Positions 41,160-49,098 of a stretch of 64,000 nt of DNA are shown one piece after another. Position numbers and translations under genes: made by a program. Numbering within the stretch: position 1 is the first letter of the stretch; every line of letters starts with the position of its first letter. This stretch comes from Ornithinimicrobium sufpigmenti (GTDB lineage: Bacteria > Actinomycetota > Actinomycetes > Actinomycetales > Dermatophilaceae): positions 3,720,001 through 3,784,000 of the forward strand of contig NZ_CP036403.1 in assembly GCF_004322775.1 (NCBI RefSeq), read 5' to 3'. The notes beneath the pieces were generated by a model. That model did not search any database. It was not told where the DNA came from and saw nothing but the letters and a program-made list of their open reading frames with translations.

Positions 41160-42386
41160 TCAGCCGTCGCTCTTCGGCGTGCGGCGGCCGGCCCAGGTCC
41201 ACGGGTAGTTCGGGTCGTCGCAGGCCAGGGCGCCCTCGCCGACACGGAGGGTGTTCATCGTGTCGACCATGAACGCCATCTCCTTGCTCTCGGCGGCGCC
41301 GACCGAGTTGAGGTAGGCCTGGCGCGTGGGGCCGTGGGTGTAGGCGGCGGGGTGCAGCGACACCGAGGCGTTGCCGATGCCGGTGCCCTTGCGGGCCGCG
41401 GTCTCGCCGGCGTAGTAGAACATCACCTCGTCGGCGTCGACGTTGGAGTGGTAGTAGGGCACGGTGATCGCGCCCTCGCCGTACTCCAGCATCCTCGGCA
41501 CGAAGTTGCAGATGACGAAGTTGTGGCCCTGGAGGATCTGGTAGGTGGGCGGCGGCTGCAGGATCTTGCCGGTGACCGGCGAGAAGTCGCGGTAGTTGAA
41601 GGCGTAGGGGTAGAGGTAGCCGTCCCAGCCGACGACGTCGAAGGGGTGGTGGTCGTAGACGACGACCGCGCCGTGGACGTCGGCGCCGCTGCCGTGCTTG
41701 ACGTAGACCTCGGTGTCCTGGTCCGCCAGCTCGGCCGGGGCCAGCAGGGGGCCGACCGGTCCGCGCATGTTGCGCTCGGTGAGCGGGGCGCCCTCGAGGA
41801 ACTGGCCGAACCGGGTCAGGTACTTCTCCGGGATCTCGACGTGGCCGGTCGCCTCGACGCAGTAGGCCTTGAGCGGGCCGTTCTTCTCCACGTCGACCGG
41901 CACCCAGCGGTGGATCGTCACGCGTGGGATGACGACGTTGTCGCCCTGCCGCACCCGCAGGGTGCCGAAGACGCTCTCGACGTCGGCCTCGCCGCTCTCG
42001 ATGTAGACGACCTCGTCGCCGATGCCGTTGCTGAAGAGGGGCGAGGGGCTGTCGGCGACGACGTAGCTGATCCGCACGTCGTCGTTGCCCAGGACGAGGC
42101 GCCGGTGACGCACGAGGTCCTTCCCCTGGTGGCTGCCGGCCGGGAAGAGGTCGGGCAGGCGGAAGTGGCGGGGCCGCAGCGGGGTGTTGGTCTGGGTGGA
42201 CAGGTCACCGAGGTCCCAGACGCGGGAGTCGACCAGGTTGGCCGGGATCCCGAGGTGGTAGAGGTGCGAGGCGGTGCCGGAGAAGCCCTCCTCGCCGATG
42301 AACTCCTCGAAGGTCTCCCGACCGTCGCTGGTCTGGAAGGTGACGTGACGGGACGTGGGGAACTCCCCCATCGAGCGGTAGTACAT
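41160..42386 (-). CDS. hmgA: Homogentisate 1,2-dioxygenase family protein
   Basis: The 408-residue protein matches the cupin-type extradiol dioxygenase family. Iron ligands are suggested by the His and Glu of PYYHSNVDADEVMFY and the His of HPAAYTHGPTRQ. WDGYLYPYAFNYRDFSPVTG and LQGHNFVICNFVPRM are other conserved stretches. It should open an aromatic ring between C1 and C2 with O2. ATG 42384-42386 has GAGAGGT 8 nt upstream; a TTG nine codons earlier lacks such a site. No maleylacetoacetate isomerase or fumarylacetoacetase is nearby, so the true substrate may be a homogentisate analogue. First gene of the run that includes IclR and SnoaL. Confidence 0.8.
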   Translation of the reverse strand: MYYRSMGEFPTSRHVTFQTSDGRETFEEFIGEEGFSGTASHLYHLGIPANLVDSRVWDLGDLSTQTNTPLRPRHFRLPDLFPAGSHQGKDLVRHRRLVLGNDDVRISYVVADSPSPLFSNGIGDEVVYIESGEADVESVFGTLRVRQGDNVVIPRVTIHRWVPVDVEKNGPLKAYCVEATGHVEIPEKYLTRFGQFLEGAPLTERNMRGPVGPLLAPAELADQDTEVYVKHGSGADVHGAVVVYDHHPFDVVGWDGYLYPYAFNYRDFSPVTGKILQPPPTYQILQGHNFVICNFVPRMLEYGEGAITVPYYHSNVDADEVMFYYAGETAARKGTGIGNASVSLHPAAYTHGPTRQAYLNSVGAAESKEMAFMVDTMNTLRVGEGALACDDPNYPWTWAGRRTPKSDG

Positions 42387-42416
42387 GAGCGCGGACCTCT
42401 CTGTCGTCGGCAAGTG

Positions 42417-42441
42417 GTTCGACTATAGAACGTCGGCGTTC
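42417..42441. promoter_or_regulatory. GTTC/GAAC repeat cluster upstream of hmgA, candidate IclR operator
   Basis: GTTCGACTATAGAAC (42417-42431) continues into GAACGTCGGCGTTC (42428-42441), giving three alternating GTTC/GAAC arms 31-55 bp upstream of the hmgA start. GTTCGA-type arms resemble sites of PcaR/PcaU-like IclR regulators. It is the main structure in the left half of the 279-bp gap at 42387-42665, where I see no other gene. Confidence 0.45.
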
Positions 42442-42600
42442 TCATGTCGACCCTCCTCGTGTCTCCCGCCTCAGACACGCTGCAGGTGTGGTCAGGGAAC
42501 CCGTGGGAATGCGGGCGCGCCGATGAGCCCACATCTGCCGATAAGGAGATTTTAAGTTTGGGCTGGCTATACCAATCCTTTGCCGTTTAGCATCCTCAGA

Positions 42601-42646
42601 GTGCGCACCGTGACGCGCACATCCCTAGGGGCGCACCGTGGCGCAC
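42601..42646. repeat. Direct repeats GCGCACCGTG in the leader region
   Basis: GCGCACCGTG occurs at 42603-42612 and 42631-42640, 28 bp apart. The first copy sits in an inverted arrangement GTGCGC (42601-42606) / GCGCAC (42615-42620) that could form a hairpin or bind a dimeric regulator. The repeats end 20 bp before the start of the 33-codon leader ORF, so they could control that operon. Confidence 0.5.
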
Positions 42647-42665
42647 CTCTCGCAGACGGAGTGAC

Positions 42666-42767
42666 ATGAAGCTTCATCAGCTGGCGCTCGCGATTTTTCG
42701 GTACTCCGACTCGGTCGACCATGCCCGGGCCAAGGCGGGCATGAACCCCATGGGACCCAGGTCATGA
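42666..42767 (+). CDS. 33-residue leader ORF coupled to the secreted-protein gene
   Basis: ATG 42666 has GGAG 4 nt upstream, and the frame ends at TGA 42765-42767, which overlaps the ATG of the next gene as ATGA. The peptide begins MKLHQLALAIFRYSDSVDHA and ends in a Gly/Met/Pro/Arg-rich tail. It has no obvious signal peptide. The overlap implies translational coupling, so it either sets expression of the secreted protein or is a small protein in its own right. No known family was recognised. Confidence 0.6.
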   Translation: MKLHQLALAIFRYSDSVDHARAKAGMNPMGPRS

Positions 42768-43429
42768 AACCTCTACCGATCGGGGTGCTCGGCGCCTCGG
42801 CAGCGCTTGCCCTGGCGGTCGGGGCAGCACTCGTGATCCCGAGCGGAGCCGATGGCGGTGCCGACACCGCGGCAGCCGATATATCGAAGGTCAGCGGGAA
42901 TCACGACCCCTCTCAGCCATCAGCTGCTCCTGCGACGTCGACACCCTCCGCACAGGTGGAGATGTCTGAGCCACGTGCCGTTGACGACCCCGATGAGCCA
43001 TTGTCTCCGCCTGCGACCTCGGCACCCGCCGCGCCGGTGGACACTGAACCGCTGGAGCCCGTTTCGGTCGACGAGCCGGCTGACTTCGGCAACGGCCTGG
43101 TCGCGGTCGTCACGGAGATCCAGGCGGTGGAGGTCGAGGCGGCACGCCTCGGGGAGACCGCTGGGCCCGCGGCCGCGGTGCACCTCGACGTGCACAACGA
43201 GTCGGACGCGGCCCTCGATCTCGCCGGCCTGGCGGTGAACGCCTCGGACAAGGAGGGGATCCCCCTCGTGCCCAACTTCATGCCTCCCGCCGAGGCCCTG
43301 TCCGGGGTCCTCGAGCCTGGAGATTCCGCAGCCGGCGTCTACGTCTTCCGCCTGGCTGGTGACATCGACGCAGTCACTGTCCAGGTGCACCACAACACCA
43401 CCCCCAACTTCGTCGTGATCCAGCCGTGA
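42764..43429 (+). CDS. Secreted or lipid-free exported protein with C-terminal Ig-like (DUF4352-like) domain
   Basis: The 221-residue protein has an N-terminal hydrophobic helix (IGVLGASAALALAVGAALVI) serving as signal peptide or anchor. A Pro/Ser/Thr/Glu-rich linker follows (about 35-105), then a C-terminal beta-sandwich-like domain (LVAVVTEIQAVEVEAA, GPAAAVHLDVHNESDAALDL, AGVYVFRL), similar to DUF4352-type proteins. The linker suits a cell-wall-spanning region. The start overlaps the leader ORF (ATGA), and its stop overlaps a GTG that could start the next gene. It is probably a partner or accessory of the large PKD protein. Confidence 0.75.
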   Translation: MKPLPIGVLGASAALALAVGAALVIPSGADGGADTAAADISKVSGNHDPSQPSAAPATSTPSAQVEMSEPRAVDDPDEPLSPPATSAPAAPVDTEPLEPVSVDEPADFGNGLVAVVTEIQAVEVEAARLGETAGPAAAVHLDVHNESDAALDLAGLAVNASDKEGIPLVPNFMPPAEALSGVLEPGDSAAGVYVFRLAGDIDAVTVQVHHNTTPNFVVIQP

Positions 43430-43461
43430 ACGACCACGGCACGCACACAGGGAGCCACGCC

Positions 43462-46400
43462 ATGCGACACATTCACGTTGGATCGCGCACCTACTTCTGG
43501 ATCGCTGCCTGGGTGACGGCGGCCCTGGTCGCCTCGCTCTTCGCGGTGCTCGGCAGCCCAAGCCCCGCTGCGGCTGACACCGCCCCGCACCGGCCCGGCG
43601 AGCCCCGCACCGTCTCGGCCGATCGGCTCCCGACCGTGCAGATCAACGGCGTGGTCTGGGACCAGGTGATCGTCGGCGACCGTGTGTATGTCACTGGAGA
43701 GTTCACCCACGCCCGGCCTGCGGGAGCCAACCCGGGCCAGAACCAGACGCCTCGCTCGAACATCCTGGCCTACAACCTGCACACCGGCGTGCTGATCTCG
43801 AACTGGGCCCCCAGTCTGAACGCGCAGGGAATGGCGATCACCGCCTCCGCCGACGGCTCTCGCATCTACGTCGGTGGCGACTTCTCCCAGGTGAGTGGCG
43901 TGTCGCGCTCGCGCATCGTGGCGCTGGACGCACAGACCGGCGCCGTGATCCAGAGCTTCAACCCCGCTGCGAACACCCGCGTCGCCTCGCTGGCCGTGCA
44001 CGGCAACACCCTCTACGTGGGCGGACACTTCAGCACTGTCAGCGGGCAGTCACGTTCCCGTCTGGCAGCCGTCAATGCCACGACGGGCGCTCTCCTTCCG
44101 TGGGCTCCGTCGGCGGACCGCGAGATCGTCACGATGACCGTGCACCCGGACAGTGGTCGGGTCATCGTCGGTGGCTCCTTCTCCACCGTGAACGGCGTGT
44201 CGCAGCGGGGCATGACCTCGCTGGACGGGACCACCGGGGCGGTCATGCCGTGGGCCGCGAACCAGGTGATCCAGAACTACGGCGCGAACACGCAGATCTC
44301 CAGCCTCATCACCGATGGAGAGATGATCTACGGCGTCGGGTGGGCCTACTTCGGGGCTGGCGGGACCACAGCCAACTTCGAGGGCACGTTCGCCGCCGAC
44401 CCGCTCACCGGGGAGATCGACTGGATCAACGGCTGCCGTGGCGACCAGTTCAGTGTCGCCGCCCAGGGTGACGTGCTCTACACCACGGGCCACTCGCACG
44501 ACTGCGGCATGATCGGCTTCAACCCCGAGTCCACACCGATCCTCGAGCAACGCGCCCTGGCCTTCGACAAGCGGGGGTCGTCCTACGGGCGGTACAACGC
44601 CCATGGCTCGAACTTCAACTGGCGGCCGTTCGCCGGCATGCCGGCGACCGACCCTCTGCACTGGATGCCCAACATGGCCGCCGGAACCTACACCGGCAGC
44701 TTCCAGGCGGGCTACTCCGTCGAGGCCAACGACCAGTACCTGCTCTACGGCGGGGAGTTCCCGCGGGTGAACAACACCGGCCAGCAAGGGCTGGTCCGGT
44801 TCGCCATCCGGGACATCGCCCCGAACAACACCGGGCTGGTCGGCATGAACGGCCTGACCCCCCAGCTCACCCAGATGGGACCGGGAACGGTCCGGGTGGC
44901 CTGGACTCCGCCCTGGGACTACGACAACGAGCGCCTGAGCTACCAGGTCCTGCGAGGCTCCTCGGTGAACAACTCGGTCGTCGTCGCGAGCGGCGAGATC
45001 GACACCAACCGGTGGACCCAGCCGCCGATGGCCTTCGTCGACAGGACGGCTCCCCCCGGGACGACCCAGACCTACCGCGTCCGGATGCTGGACACCTTCG
45101 GGAACGGCGGGGTCGGCAGCGCTGCCACGATCAGCGTGCCCTCCGGGTCCGTCCCGAGCAGTGCCTACCGCGACGCCGTCCGGAACAACGGTGCGATCCA
45201 CCACTGGCGGTTGGACGAGACGACCGGCACCGTGGCCCGGGACCACATCCGCTCCAACGACCTGACCTTGTCCGCCGACGCGCAGCGTGACGTCGCCGGG
45301 GCACTCCTCAGCGAGGACAACGGGGCGACCGGCTTCCCGGCGAGCGCCGACACCAGGACGGTGCGCGGGACGACCAGCTGGTGGCAGTCGGGGCCGCAGA
45401 CCTTCACGGTCGAGGCATGGTTCAACACCACCTCCACCGAGGGCGGCAAGATCGTCGGGTTCGGTGACAGCCGCACCAACCGGAGCAGCAGCAACAACGC
45501 CGACCGGCACCTCTACCTGACGAACAACGGGCAGGTGCGGTTCGGGCTCCGGCCGGACATGGCTCAGCGGATCACGATCGACAGCCAGGCCGGCCTGAAC
45601 GACGGCCAGTGGCACCATGCGGTCGCCACCCTGAGCGAGGACGGCGCGCGCCTCTACATCGACGGGGAGCTCGCCGCGCAGAACTCGGAGCTGACCAAGG
45701 CCCAGGTGTACTGGGGGTACTGGCGCGTCGGAGGCGACCGCCTCACCTCCTGGCCGTCCGCACCCACCCGGGAAGCCTTCGCGGGGACGATCGACGAGGT
45801 CGCCATCTACCCGCACGCGCTGACCTTGAACCAGGTGCGACAGAACTACGGTGCAAGCGGTCAGGTGGAGTCCCCCAACCAGGCACCGGACGCCTCCTTC
45901 ACCTTCGAGGAGGACGGTCTGGGGGTCACCTTCGACGCGTCCGCATCGTCCGACCCGGACGGAACGATCGCCTCCTACGTCTGGAACTTCGGTGACGGGA
46001 CCTTCGGGTCCGGCGTGTCTCCGTCGCACACGTACACCGAGGCCGGCACGTACACGGTGTCACTCACGGTCACGGACAACGACGGTGACTCGGACGAGGT
46101 ATCGCACGACGTCACGGTGGTGGCGCCGCCGCCGAACGCCGCACCCGTCGCCGCCTTCACCGTGGACCAGACCCACCTGCTCGTCGCGGTCGATGCCTCC
46201 GACTCCTCCGACGAGGACGGCGACATCGTGTCGTACAACTGGGACTTCGGGGACGGCAACACGGGCAGCGGACTGACCGTGAACCACACCTATGCCGCGG
46301 CCGGTGACTACAGGATCACCCTGACCGTGACGGACGACGACGGTGTCAACGACACAACCACCCAGGACGTGACTGTCGTCGCGCCTCCGGTCAACGTCGC

Positions 46401-48990
46401 ACCGACGGCAGCCTTCAGCGCGTCGGTGAACGATCTCACGGTCAGTGTGGACGGGTCCGGCTCGACCGACCCCGATGGCACGATCCAGTCCTGGACGTGG
46501 ACCTTCGGCGATGGCAGCACGGACACCGGCGTGAACGCCCAGCACACCTATGCCGCCGCCGGCACCTACCTCGTGGGGCTGACCGTGGTCGACGACGACG
46601 GTGCCGAGAACACTTACTCGGAGGAGGTGACGGTCGAGGCTCCGCCTGCGAACCAGGCGCCCGAGGCGAGCTTCTCGGTGGAGGCCTCAGGCCGGTCGGC
46701 GACGTTGACCTCGACGTCGACCGACCCCGACGGGTCCATCGCCTCCTACGACTGGGACCTCGGCGACGGCACCAGTGCAGATGAGCCCGTGGTGGTGCAC
46801 ACCTACGCCCAGGCGGGCACGTACCAGGTGACCTTGACCGTCACCGATGATGACGGTGCCACGGGCTCGGTGACCGTTCCGGTGACCGTGAGCGACCCGG
46901 ACCCGGGTGACGTGGCTCCGACCGCGTCGTTCACCGCGACGGTGGACGGGCTGACCGTGGGCTTCGACGCCAGCGCCTCGACCGACCCAGACGGCACGGT
47001 CGAGTCCTACACGTGGTCCTTCGGCGATGGAGGCTCCGGTTCCGGAGTGAGTCCGACTCGCACCTACGTGGACTCCGGGTCGTACACGGTGACCTTGACC
47101 GTCGTCGACGACGACGGCCTGTCGGACAGCGTCCAGCAGGTCGTGCAGGTGAGCGCGCCTCCGGGTGCTGCGACGTTCGCCACCGACACGTTCAACCGCT
47201 CGGTGAACAACGGATGGGGTACCGCCGACCTGGGCGGGCCCTGGACGAGCAGCAACAGTGCCTCGGTGTTCTCCGTCTCCGGTGGCCAGGGGCGGATCGC
47301 GTTGCGCAACGCCGGGTCCGGCCCGGCGATGTGGCTGAACTCCGTCTCGGCCCAGGATGTCGAGGCCACGGTCGACGTGGCCATGGACAAGCCCGCCACG
47401 GGCGGCGGCACCTACCACTACCTGGCGGTTCGCCGTACCGGCAACAACGACTACCGCCTGGTGGCGCGACCCATGCCGACCGGTACCCAGGTGCTGCTGA
47501 CGGCCACCGTCAACGGTGCCGACCAGTTCCTGGCCAACACCACGCTCCCCCTGACCTACAGTCCGGGTGACGTCTTCCGGCTCCGGCTGGTCGTGGAGGG
47601 CACCAACCCCACGGTCCTGTCCGGGAAGGTCTGGCGGGTAGGTGACCCCGAGCCCGCCAACTGGCAGGTCACCGCGACCAACTCGGCGGCGGCGCTGCAG
47701 GGCCCCGGTGGGATCGGGTTGCGCTCCTACCTGACCGGTTCGTCGACGAACGCGCCGGTGGTCAGCTCCTTCGACAACCTGCACGTCGGTGGCATCGGTC
47801 GGGCCCAGGGCAACCAGACGCCGGTAGCCGCCTTCACGACAGTGGTGGACGGACTGGAGGTCGCGGTGGACGGTTCCGGCTCCAGCGACCCCGACGGCTC
47901 GGTCACGGCATACGCCTGGAACTTCGGGGACGGCTCCCCCGCCGTGACAGGTGCCACGCGCACACACACCTACGAGGAGCCGGGCACCTACCAGGTGACC
48001 CTCACGGTCACCGATGACGAGGGCGCCACCCACGCGGTGACGCGCCCGGTGACGGTCGAGCAGGTCGAGGACCCCGGGCCGGCGGAGAACCAGCCGCCGG
48101 TGGCGGTCTTCACCCACACCGCGGAGGACCTGGCCGTCAGCTTCGACGGGTCCGGGTCATCCGACCCGGACGGGACCATCACGGCCTACGCCTGGACGTT
48201 CGGCGATGGCAACACCGGCACCGGTGTGGCGCCGAGACACACCTACGCGGAGCCCGGCACCTTCCAGGTGACCCTGACGGTGACCGACGAGGACGGCGCC
48301 ACCCATGACGTCACTCAGCCGGTGACGGTCGACGAGGCGCCTGCCGGCCCCGAGGCGGCGGCTCTCGACTCGTTCACCCGCAACGTGACCGCCGGGTGGG
48401 GTTCCGCCGACATCGGTGGGAGCTGGACCACCACAGGGTCGTCGACGAGCTTCCGGGTAGCGGACGGTCAAGGAGTCATCCGCATGCCGAACGCCGGTGG
48501 TGGCCCGAGGGTCCAGCTCACCGGGCTGAGCGCCATGGACACTGACACCACACTGCAGGTGTCGCTGGACAAGGCGCCTTCCGGTGGTGACACCTACATC
48601 TCGGTTGCTTCCCGCCACGTCGGCACGGACGGTTACCGGGCGAAGCTGCGGTTCATGCCTACCCAGACGATGGTCCTCCTCAGCCAGATGGTGAACGGGA
48701 CGGAGTCGAACCTCGCCTACGTCACGGTGCCGGGAGCCACCTACCAGGCGGGGGACGTCTTCAACGTGCGGTTCCAGGTGCACGGCGAGGGGGCGACGGC
48801 GCTGCGGGCCAAGATCTGGCGTACGTCGGAGACCGAACCGACCACCTGGCAGGTCACCGCGACGAACGCTCACGCCGCACTGCAGCGACCAGGTGGACTC
48901 GGTGTGGTGACCTATCTGAGCGGGTCGGCCAACAACTCGCCGGTAGAGGCGCGTTTCGACAACGTCAGCGTGACGATGCTCTCTGATTGA
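43462..48990 (+). CDS. Large secreted multidomain protein (beta-propeller, LamG-like, seven PKD domains)
   Basis: The 1842-residue protein has a signal peptide (hydrophobic WIAAWVTAALVASLFAVLG, then PAAADT). A propeller-like repeat region follows (about 60-450; IYVGGDFSQVSG, LYVGGHFSTVSG, VIVGGSFSTVNG), then an Fn3-like stretch (465-565). A LamG/concanavalin-like domain (570-795) and five PKD domains (808-1232; WNFGDG, WDFGDG, WTFGDG) come next. It ends with an unnamed beta domain (1236-1443), two more PKD domains (1452-1626) and a second copy of that beta domain (1630-1841). ATG 43462 is chosen because AGGGAG lies 7 nt upstream; GTG 43426 is an alternative. No sortase motif or C-terminal helix is seen. 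It likely binds glycan or surfaces. Confidence 0.88.
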   Translation: MRHIHVGSRTYFWIAAWVTAALVASLFAVLGSPSPAAADTAPHRPGEPRTVSADRLPTVQINGVVWDQVIVGDRVYVTGEFTHARPAGANPGQNQTPRSNILAYNLHTGVLISNWAPSLNAQGMAITASADGSRIYVGGDFSQVSGVSRSRIVALDAQTGAVIQSFNPAANTRVASLAVHGNTLYVGGHFSTVSGQSRSRLAAVNATTGALLPWAPSADREIVTMTVHPDSGRVIVGGSFSTVNGVSQRGMTSLDGTTGAVMPWAANQVIQNYGANTQISSLITDGEMIYGVGWAYFGAGGTTANFEGTFAADPLTGEIDWINGCRGDQFSVAAQGDVLYTTGHSHDCGMIGFNPESTPILEQRALAFDKRGSSYGRYNAHGSNFNWRPFAGMPATDPLHWMPNMAAGTYTGSFQAGYSVEANDQYLLYGGEFPRVNNTGQQGLVRFAIRDIAPNNTGLVGMNGLTPQLTQMGPGTVRVAWTPPWDYDNERLSYQVLRGSSVNNSVVVASGEIDTNRWTQPPMAFVDRTAPPGTTQTYRVRMLDTFGNGGVGSAATISVPSGSVPSSAYRDAVRNNGAIHHWRLDETTGTVARDHIRSNDLTLSADAQRDVAGALLSEDNGATGFPASADTRTVRGTTSWWQSGPQTFTVEAWFNTTSTEGGKIVGFGDSRTNRSSSNNADRHLYLTNNGQVRFGLRPDMAQRITIDSQAGLNDGQWHHAVATLSEDGARLYIDGELAAQNSELTKAQVYWGYWRVGGDRLTSWPSAPTREAFAGTIDEVAIYPHALTLNQVRQNYGASGQVESPNQAPDASFTFEEDGLGVTFDASASSDPDGTIASYVWNFGDGTFGSGVSPSHTYTEAGTYTVSLTVTDNDGDSDEVSHDVTVVAPPPNAAPVAAFTVDQTHLLVAVDASDSSDEDGDIVSYNWDFGDGNTGSGLTVNHTYAAAGDYRITLTVTDDDGVNDTTTQDVTVVAPPVNVAPTAAFSASVNDLTVSVDGSGSTDPDGTIQSWTWTFGDGSTDTGVNAQHTYAAAGTYLVGLTVVDDDGAENTYSEEVTVEAPPANQAPEASFSVEASGRSATLTSTSTDPDGSIASYDWDLGDGTSADEPVVVHTYAQAGTYQVTLTVTDDDGATGSVTVPVTVSDPDPGDVAPTASFTATVDGLTVGFDASASTDPDGTVESYTWSFGDGGSGSGVSPTRTYVDSGSYTVTLTVVDDDGLSDSVQQVVQVSAPPGAATFATDTFNRSVNNGWGTADLGGPWTSSNSASVFSVSGGQGRIALRNAGSGPAMWLNSVSAQDVEATVDVAMDKPATGGGTYHYLAVRRTGNNDYRLVARPMPTGTQVLLTATVNGADQFLANTTLPLTYSPGDVFRLRLVVEGTNPTVLSGKVWRVGDPEPANWQVTATNSAAALQGPGGIGLRSYLTGSSTNAPVVSSFDNLHVGGIGRAQGNQTPVAAFTTVVDGLEVAVDGSGSSDPDGSVTAYAWNFGDGSPAVTGATRTHTYEEPGTYQVTLTVTDDEGATHAVTRPVTVEQVEDPGPAENQPPVAVFTHTAEDLAVSFDGSGSSDPDGTITAYAWTFGDGNTGTGVAPRHTYAEPGTFQVTLTVTDEDGATHDVTQPVTVDEAPAGPEAAALDSFTRNVTAGWGSADIGGSWTTTGSSTSFRVADGQGVIRMPNAGGGPRVQLTGLSAMDTDTTLQVSLDKAPSGGDTYISVASRHVGTDGYRAKLRFMPTQTMVLLSQMVNGTESNLAYVTVPGATYQAGDVFNVRFQVHGEGATALRAKIWRTSETEPTTWQVTATNAHAALQRPGGLGVVTYLSGSANNSPVEARFDNVSVTMLSD

Positions 48991-49098
48991 CGGACACGAG
49001 GGTAAAGATCCCGTAATGTCAGGGCCAAGAAACCCTTGCTATATATCCGTGCGCTCCGCTAGCGTCCATTCGTGGCTATACAAGGAGCGTGGGGGCGA

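Noticed and set aside
41160..42386. Complete homogentisate pathway
   Set aside because: Maleylacetoacetate isomerase and fumarylacetoacetase were not found in the window, so only the dioxygenase family can be stated.
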